This document shows positions 50,811 through 54,176 of a DNA stretch of 54,176 bases, one piece after another. Numbering within the stretch: the stretch's first letter is position 1; every line of letters starts with the position of its first letter. The translations under genes and the position numbers were made by a program. Source of the stretch: Riemerella columbina DSM 16469 (GTDB taxonomy: Bacteria > Bacteroidota > Bacteroidia > Flavobacteriales > Weeksellaceae). Below the pieces are notes generated by a model that ran no database searches, was not told where the DNA came from, and was given only the letters and a program-made list of their open reading frames with translations. The DNA is taken from contig NZ_KB894217.1 of NCBI RefSeq assembly GCF_000374405.1, positions 222,603-276,778 of the forward strand, in the 5' to 3' direction.

Positions 50811-51075
50811 TATTTCAAATTATTTAGATAATAATGAAATTATTGCAGAATATTTAAACACTGTTCTAGAAGAGGGTAATGATGCAGACCTTATAGTAGC
50901 CATAGGGGAAATTGCAAAAACTATAGGAATGACAAAAATTGCTGAAGAAACAGGCATGAGTAGACCAAGCCTTTATAAAGCATTATCCAATGGTGCGAAA
51001 CCACAATTTTCTACGATAATGAAAGTATTAAAAGCTATAGGTGGACAAATTAAAATAAGTCCCATTACTACTTAA
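50791..51075 (+). CDS. HigA-type HTH antitoxin
   Basis: A 94-residue protein. The N-terminal segment (SNYLDNNEIIAEYLNTVLEE) is the addiction-module antidote type, followed by an XRE HTH (about 47-75, MTKIAEETGMSRPSLYKALS) and KAIGGQIKISP. It neutralises the toxin and represses its own operon. Translation starts inside the toxin gene. Confidence 0.88.
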   Translation: MEMTKFSISNYLDNNEIIAEYLNTVLEEGNDADLIVAIGEIAKTIGMTKIAEETGMSRPSLYKALSNGAKPQFSTIMKVLKAIGGQIKISPITT

Positions 51076-51097
51076 AATAATAGTCTTAAGTGTTACT

Positions 51098-51985
51098 CTA
51101 AAACAAAGTTGGTGTTTCCTTTGTCATTTTAGGAATGGTTAAATTAACTCCCAATCTTGTATTAAGTTTTTCAATAAAATAAGCAGACAAAAGCGGTGAG
51201 GCTTTCTCTACATTTTGATGAACAAAGAAATACAAATGTTGTAACCCTTGGGTTTTCCATTGTTCAATTTGGTTAATCCAATCGTCCAATCGGGTGTAGT
51301 CGGATTCTGCATTGGCACCCACATAGCGTACAAAAGCCGTTGGGGTAGTCAGTCGCATATGGAGCATATCTCTACGCCCAGCGGTATCCACTAAAATATT
51401 GGTAATATTATGCGCTTTAAACAAGCTGCAAGTCTCTTCAAAAATAGTATCATCCGAAAACCATTCTTCATTTCTCAATTCAATAGCCAATGGTAGTTCC
51501 TGAGGCCATTTTTTAACAAAACTTTCTAGTCTATCCCAGTTTTTAGGTTTAAAATTATCGTGCAATTGTAGGAATACCATTCCCAACTTTTCATTAAAGT
51601 TTAAAATAGAAGTGGCATATTGAGTCACTACATCGTCTACATTAATCAACCTTCTATAATGCGATACCGTATTGATTATCTTCGGAAAAAACTTAAAGTC
51701 AGCGGGTGTTTTGTCTCGCCAAATTTCCACTTGCTCAGGAGATGGCAACCCATAAAAAGTGGCATTCATCTCAATAGCATTAAACTGAGTGGAATAATAA
51801 GTTAATTCGTCTTTAGTACCTCTTGGGTAGAATCCTTTTAAATCCGTTCTATTCCACTTTGCACAGCCGATAGAAATGTCTAATTCTTTAGCCTCTTGAT
51901 AGCCCAAAACCTTTATGGTATCAGGGTGGGGGCGGGGTAAAGTGAAATCGATAATGCTAGGGTCTGGGACTTGTCCAAATTTCAT
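51098..51985 (-). CDS. DUF72 family TIM-barrel protein
   Basis: A 295-residue protein with the YecE/DUF72 motifs ISIGCAKWNRTDLKGFYP, FNAIEMNATFYGLP, KFFPKIINTVSHYRRL and FLQLHDNFKPKNW, and the later AIELRNEEWF. DUF72 proteins are TIM barrels of unresolved enzymatic role. The gene begins 5 nt downstream of the antiporter stop and is co-transcribed with it. Confidence 0.9.
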   Translation of the reverse strand: MKFGQVPDPSIIDFTLPRPHPDTIKVLGYQEAKELDISIGCAKWNRTDLKGFYPRGTKDELTYYSTQFNAIEMNATFYGLPSPEQVEIWRDKTPADFKFFPKIINTVSHYRRLINVDDVVTQYATSILNFNEKLGMVFLQLHDNFKPKNWDRLESFVKKWPQELPLAIELRNEEWFSDDTIFEETCSLFKAHNITNILVDTAGRRDMLHMRLTTPTAFVRYVGANAESDYTRLDDWINQIEQWKTQGLQHLYFFVHQNVEKASPLLSAYFIEKLNTRLGVNLTIPKMTKETPTLF

Positions 51986-51990
51986 ACGAT

Positions 51991-53223
51991 CTATTTTTTA
52001 GATGAGGATTGCGCTACTTTTCCAATCGTTAAACCTTGAACCAAAATACTAAATAATACCGTAATATAAGTCGCTACGAGAAGAATATTTTTGGTTTCTG
52101 ATGGAGGTAATGATAAGACTAAGGCTAGAGAAAGTCCCCCTCTTAGTCCGCCCCAAGAGATGATTTTTGCATCATTTCTGCTCAATCTTAAAAATTTTGG
52201 AAAAGTTTTAAGCGGTGTATAGACCAAAAACGCTCGGGTAAGCAATACAATCACCAAGGCTGAAATACCCAATACAACATATCTTATTTCAAAGTCAACT
52301 ACGATGAGTACAAAGGCAATTACAATAAATAATAAGGCGTTGAGTATCACATCTACCAATTCCCAGAACTTATGAACATATTCTTCCGTCGTATCGCTCA
52401 TAGCAATTTTTTTACGGAAATTTCCCACCATCAGCCCCATAACTACCATAGATAATGCCCCAGAAATATGGAAGTAATTAGCTAAAGAATAGCCTCCCAT
52501 TACAAAGGCTAAAGTCAATAATACTTCAGTTTCGTAGTGGTCGATACTTTTGAGTAAAATATGTAATAAATAACCATATACCAAACCTAGTAGTACGCCA
52601 CCAATCGCTTCTTTTACGAACAGCATACCGAAATGTGCCACTTCAAAATCACCGACTTTTAAGGTATCAATCAAAGCAATAAATAATACTACACCAATCC
52701 CATCATTAAACAAACTTTCTCCTACGATGATGGATTCTGTTTTTTTAGGAACGCCTGCTTGTTTTAAAATACCTAATACGGCAATGGGGTCGGTTGGTGA
52801 AATAAGCGCTCCAAAAATTAGACAATAAATAAAACTAATTTCCAAGCCTAATAGTTGTGAGGCATAATAAAATAGCTCTGCAATAATGATGGTAGATAAA
52901 ATGACCCCCCCCAAAGCATAACTGGCAATGGATTTAATTTGAGATTTTAAATCGCCCCAGTTGGTATGTAGAGCCCCTGCAAAAAGCAAAAAGCCAAGGA
53001 AAATATCGATGATCAGTTTATCGATATTCGCTGCTGTAAGGTAGGCTTCAATTTCTTCAATATGTAAATCCAACCAAAACTGAGAGGTTACCACCACCAA
53101 AGAAAGCGCGGTAGACAAGAAAAACAATCCAATAACGAAGGGAAGTTTTAAAAACTTTTGGTTGATATAAGAGAATGCTGCGGACATCCCAATCAATAAA
53201 ATAAATATAGTATAAGAACTCAT
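51991..53223 (-). CDS. CPA1-type Na+(or K+)/H+ antiporter
   Basis: A 410-residue protein with about twelve membrane helices. The CPA1 motif FGALISPTDPIAVLG is at about 140-154, VGESLFNDGIGVV at about 171-183 holds the transport Asp, and SWGGLRGGLSLAL at about 353-365 is in the C-terminal half. It has no long cytoplasmic tail. It exchanges monovalent cations for protons in the inner membrane. The gene starts next to the repeat-rich terminal region. Confidence 0.9.
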   Translation of the reverse strand: MSSYTIFILLIGMSAAFSYINQKFLKLPFVIGLFFLSTALSLVVVTSQFWLDLHIEEIEAYLTAANIDKLIIDIFLGFLLFAGALHTNWGDLKSQIKSIASYALGGVILSTIIIAELFYYASQLLGLEISFIYCLIFGALISPTDPIAVLGILKQAGVPKKTESIIVGESLFNDGIGVVLFIALIDTLKVGDFEVAHFGMLFVKEAIGGVLLGLVYGYLLHILLKSIDHYETEVLLTLAFVMGGYSLANYFHISGALSMVVMGLMVGNFRKKIAMSDTTEEYVHKFWELVDVILNALLFIVIAFVLIVVDFEIRYVVLGISALVIVLLTRAFLVYTPLKTFPKFLRLSRNDAKIISWGGLRGGLSLALVLSLPPSETKNILLVATYITVLFSILVQGLTIGKVAQSSSKK

Positions 53224-53540
53224 AACGAATAGTTTATATCGCTTAAATAAAAAAGGCTTAAAGCCATAAAATTTGTGGCGAATTTACGAAAAAAACATAG
53301 ATAGATAAAAACTTTAGAATCATAGGCGGTAGGCAACAATCTACTCCTTACCACTTAACCCTCCTCACTTCATTTATAATCTATCATTTAGCATTTTAAA
53401 TTGCTATAGGCGGTAGGCTTTAAGCAGTAAGCTACTCAAAACTTTTAACTCTTCACTTTTAATTTATAATTTAGCATTTATAATTCTTCTAAAATCTAAT
53501 ATCCAAGCTCTAATTTCTAAATTTTCTTGCACAATAAAAA
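53224..53540. repeat. Noncoding region with dispersed repeats
   Basis: About 320 nt upstream of the antiporter gene. It holds GGCGGTAGGC units at about 53323 and 53409, each followed by ACTCA/CACTT-type stretches, and one with GGCTTTAAGCAGTAAGC. Words such as TTTATAATTTAGCATTTATA also recur. No gene is seen. Confidence 0.7.
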
Positions 53541-53556
53541 AATTATTGTACCTTTG
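53526..53556 (+). promoter_or_regulatory. Promoter of the AC-repeat ORF
   Basis: CTTG (53526-53529), 19-nt spacer, TACCTTTG (53549-53556) fits the -7 consensus. It is 8 nt upstream of the ATG at 53565, so the message would have almost no leader. Confidence 0.5.
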
Positions 53557-53564
53557 TCGCCGTT

Positions 53565-53691
<127 letters not shown>

Positions 53692-53696
<5 letters not shown>

Positions 53697-54176
53697 ATCC
53701 CGCGTAACGCGCGTATTATACAACCTTTTTTCTAAAAAAACAAACAGAAGTCTTTTAGATTTTACGGCTATATGCCGTAGGCTAAAGGCTTCAGGCAATC
53801 ACTTGATATTTGCTTTAGGCAGTAAGCAGAAAGCAACAAGCCACTCAAAACTTAAAATTTATCACTCCTTACTCGCTTTAGGCCGTAAGCCGAATGCAGG
53901 AAGCCACTTATCACTTAACCCTTTTCACTTTTACCTTGCTGAAGGCAGTAAGCCGAAGGCTATAAGCTATTCAAACCTCGTCGTAGGCCATAAGTTGAAA
54001 GCCACAAGTTACTCAAAACTCATCACTCAAAACTCAAACCTTGCCTTAGGCTTAAAGCCTACGGCTTACAGCCAAAATATTGCAGCCCTTTCTTTGGCAT
54101 TCCTTGCCATGGGCTGTAGCCCTGTCCTCATTTTCTTTAAGTTGTGTGTTATATATCTGGGGGCAGGGCGTTTTTT
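53692..54176 (+). other. Long open frame downstream of the AC tract, partial at window end
   Basis: Continuous stop-free frame of 161 codons after the AC tract, running off the window. The first part (VKSRVTRVLYNLFSKKTNRS) is not repetitive. The middle encodes degenerate repeats of the type ALGSKQKATSHSKL, ALGRKPNAGSHLSL and LAEGSKPKAISYSNL, each matching a DNA copy of the dispersed repeat family. A hydrophobic segment ALSLAFLAMGCSPVLIFF follows. It has no strong start of its own. It may be a real phase-variable coding sequence or a by-product of repeats that lack stops in one frame. Confidence 0.4.
53810..54070. repeat. Degenerate array of dispersed repeats
   Basis: Four to five degenerate units of the form TTTAGGCAGTAAGC...AAGCCACTCAAAACT, spaced about 60 nt, related to the copies at 19993-20100 and 53408-53450. 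Confidence 0.75.

Overview
This 54 kb window is AT-rich chromosomal DNA from a Flavobacteriia-type Bacteroidota, probably a Weeksellaceae relative (Chryseobacterium/Riemerella-like). The evidence is the gene content: a fused ccoNO cbb3 oxidase operon, a b558-type sdhCAB operon, DUF6452/DUF6048 and DUF2480 proteins, OmpA-like and SusC-like barrels, and DUF177-rpmF. Many genes also carry the Bacteroidota -7 promoter motif TAnnTTTG, often with TTTG about 19-21 nt upstream. Genus-level assignment is inference.

Region 1 (1-7607) is a nested mobile element. An IS4/IS5-type transposase gene is split exactly by a 7.19 kb Mu-like transposable element (about 286-7475). Removing the element plus one copy of AAAATA restores the transposase frame across the junction. 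The element has a Mu-type early module: a c-like repressor and a second regulator on +, and Ner-like HTH, a small protein, MuA and MuB on -. This module runs directly into a prohead protease/scaffold and a major capsid gene. There is no portal, terminase, tail or lysis gene. The joints are tight, with overlapping or nearly abutting genes and no truncated ORFs, so it looks like a streamlined capsid-encoding transposon or satellite rather than a randomly decayed prophage. This is the most interesting object in the window.

Region 2 (7672-31630) is mainly housekeeping. In order it holds hutI, a small membrane protein, comEC, sdhCAB, a thioredoxin-like lipoprotein lacking the CxxC, rlmD with two small envelope genes, a 66-bp tandem repeat, coaE, an MBL hydrolase, ruvB, lpxB, a barrel protein, DUF2480, DUF937, a TonB-dependent-receptor-like barrel, a porin-lipoprotein pair, an XRE regulator, an RluA-type pseudouridine synthase, panB and a Crp/Fnr regulator.

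Region 3 (31719-40524) is the cbb3 oxidase cluster ccoI-ccoS-ccoNO-ccoQ-ccoP-ccoG-ccoH-SafE. It has a fused CcoNO and a CcoP with only one CxxCH haem motif. The Crp/Fnr gene lies divergently next to it.

Region 4 (40521-53223) holds an alpha/beta hydrolase, a DHH phosphodiesterase, rpmH (51 codons, with a clear promoter and terminator), ftsE, trmN6, an NtrY-like histidine kinase, ribE, pdxA, DUF177-rpmF, accB-accC, a HigBA-like toxin-antitoxin pair, a DUF72 protein and a Na+/H+ antiporter.

Region 5 (53224-54176) is repeat-rich. It contains a family of short dispersed repeats, also present next to coaE, and a (CA/AC)23 microsatellite inside a short promoter-preceded ORF. One added AC unit would join that ORF to a frame that stays open for more than 160 codons to the window end, so it is a candidate phase-variable gene. 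No tRNA, rRNA or CRISPR array was recognised.
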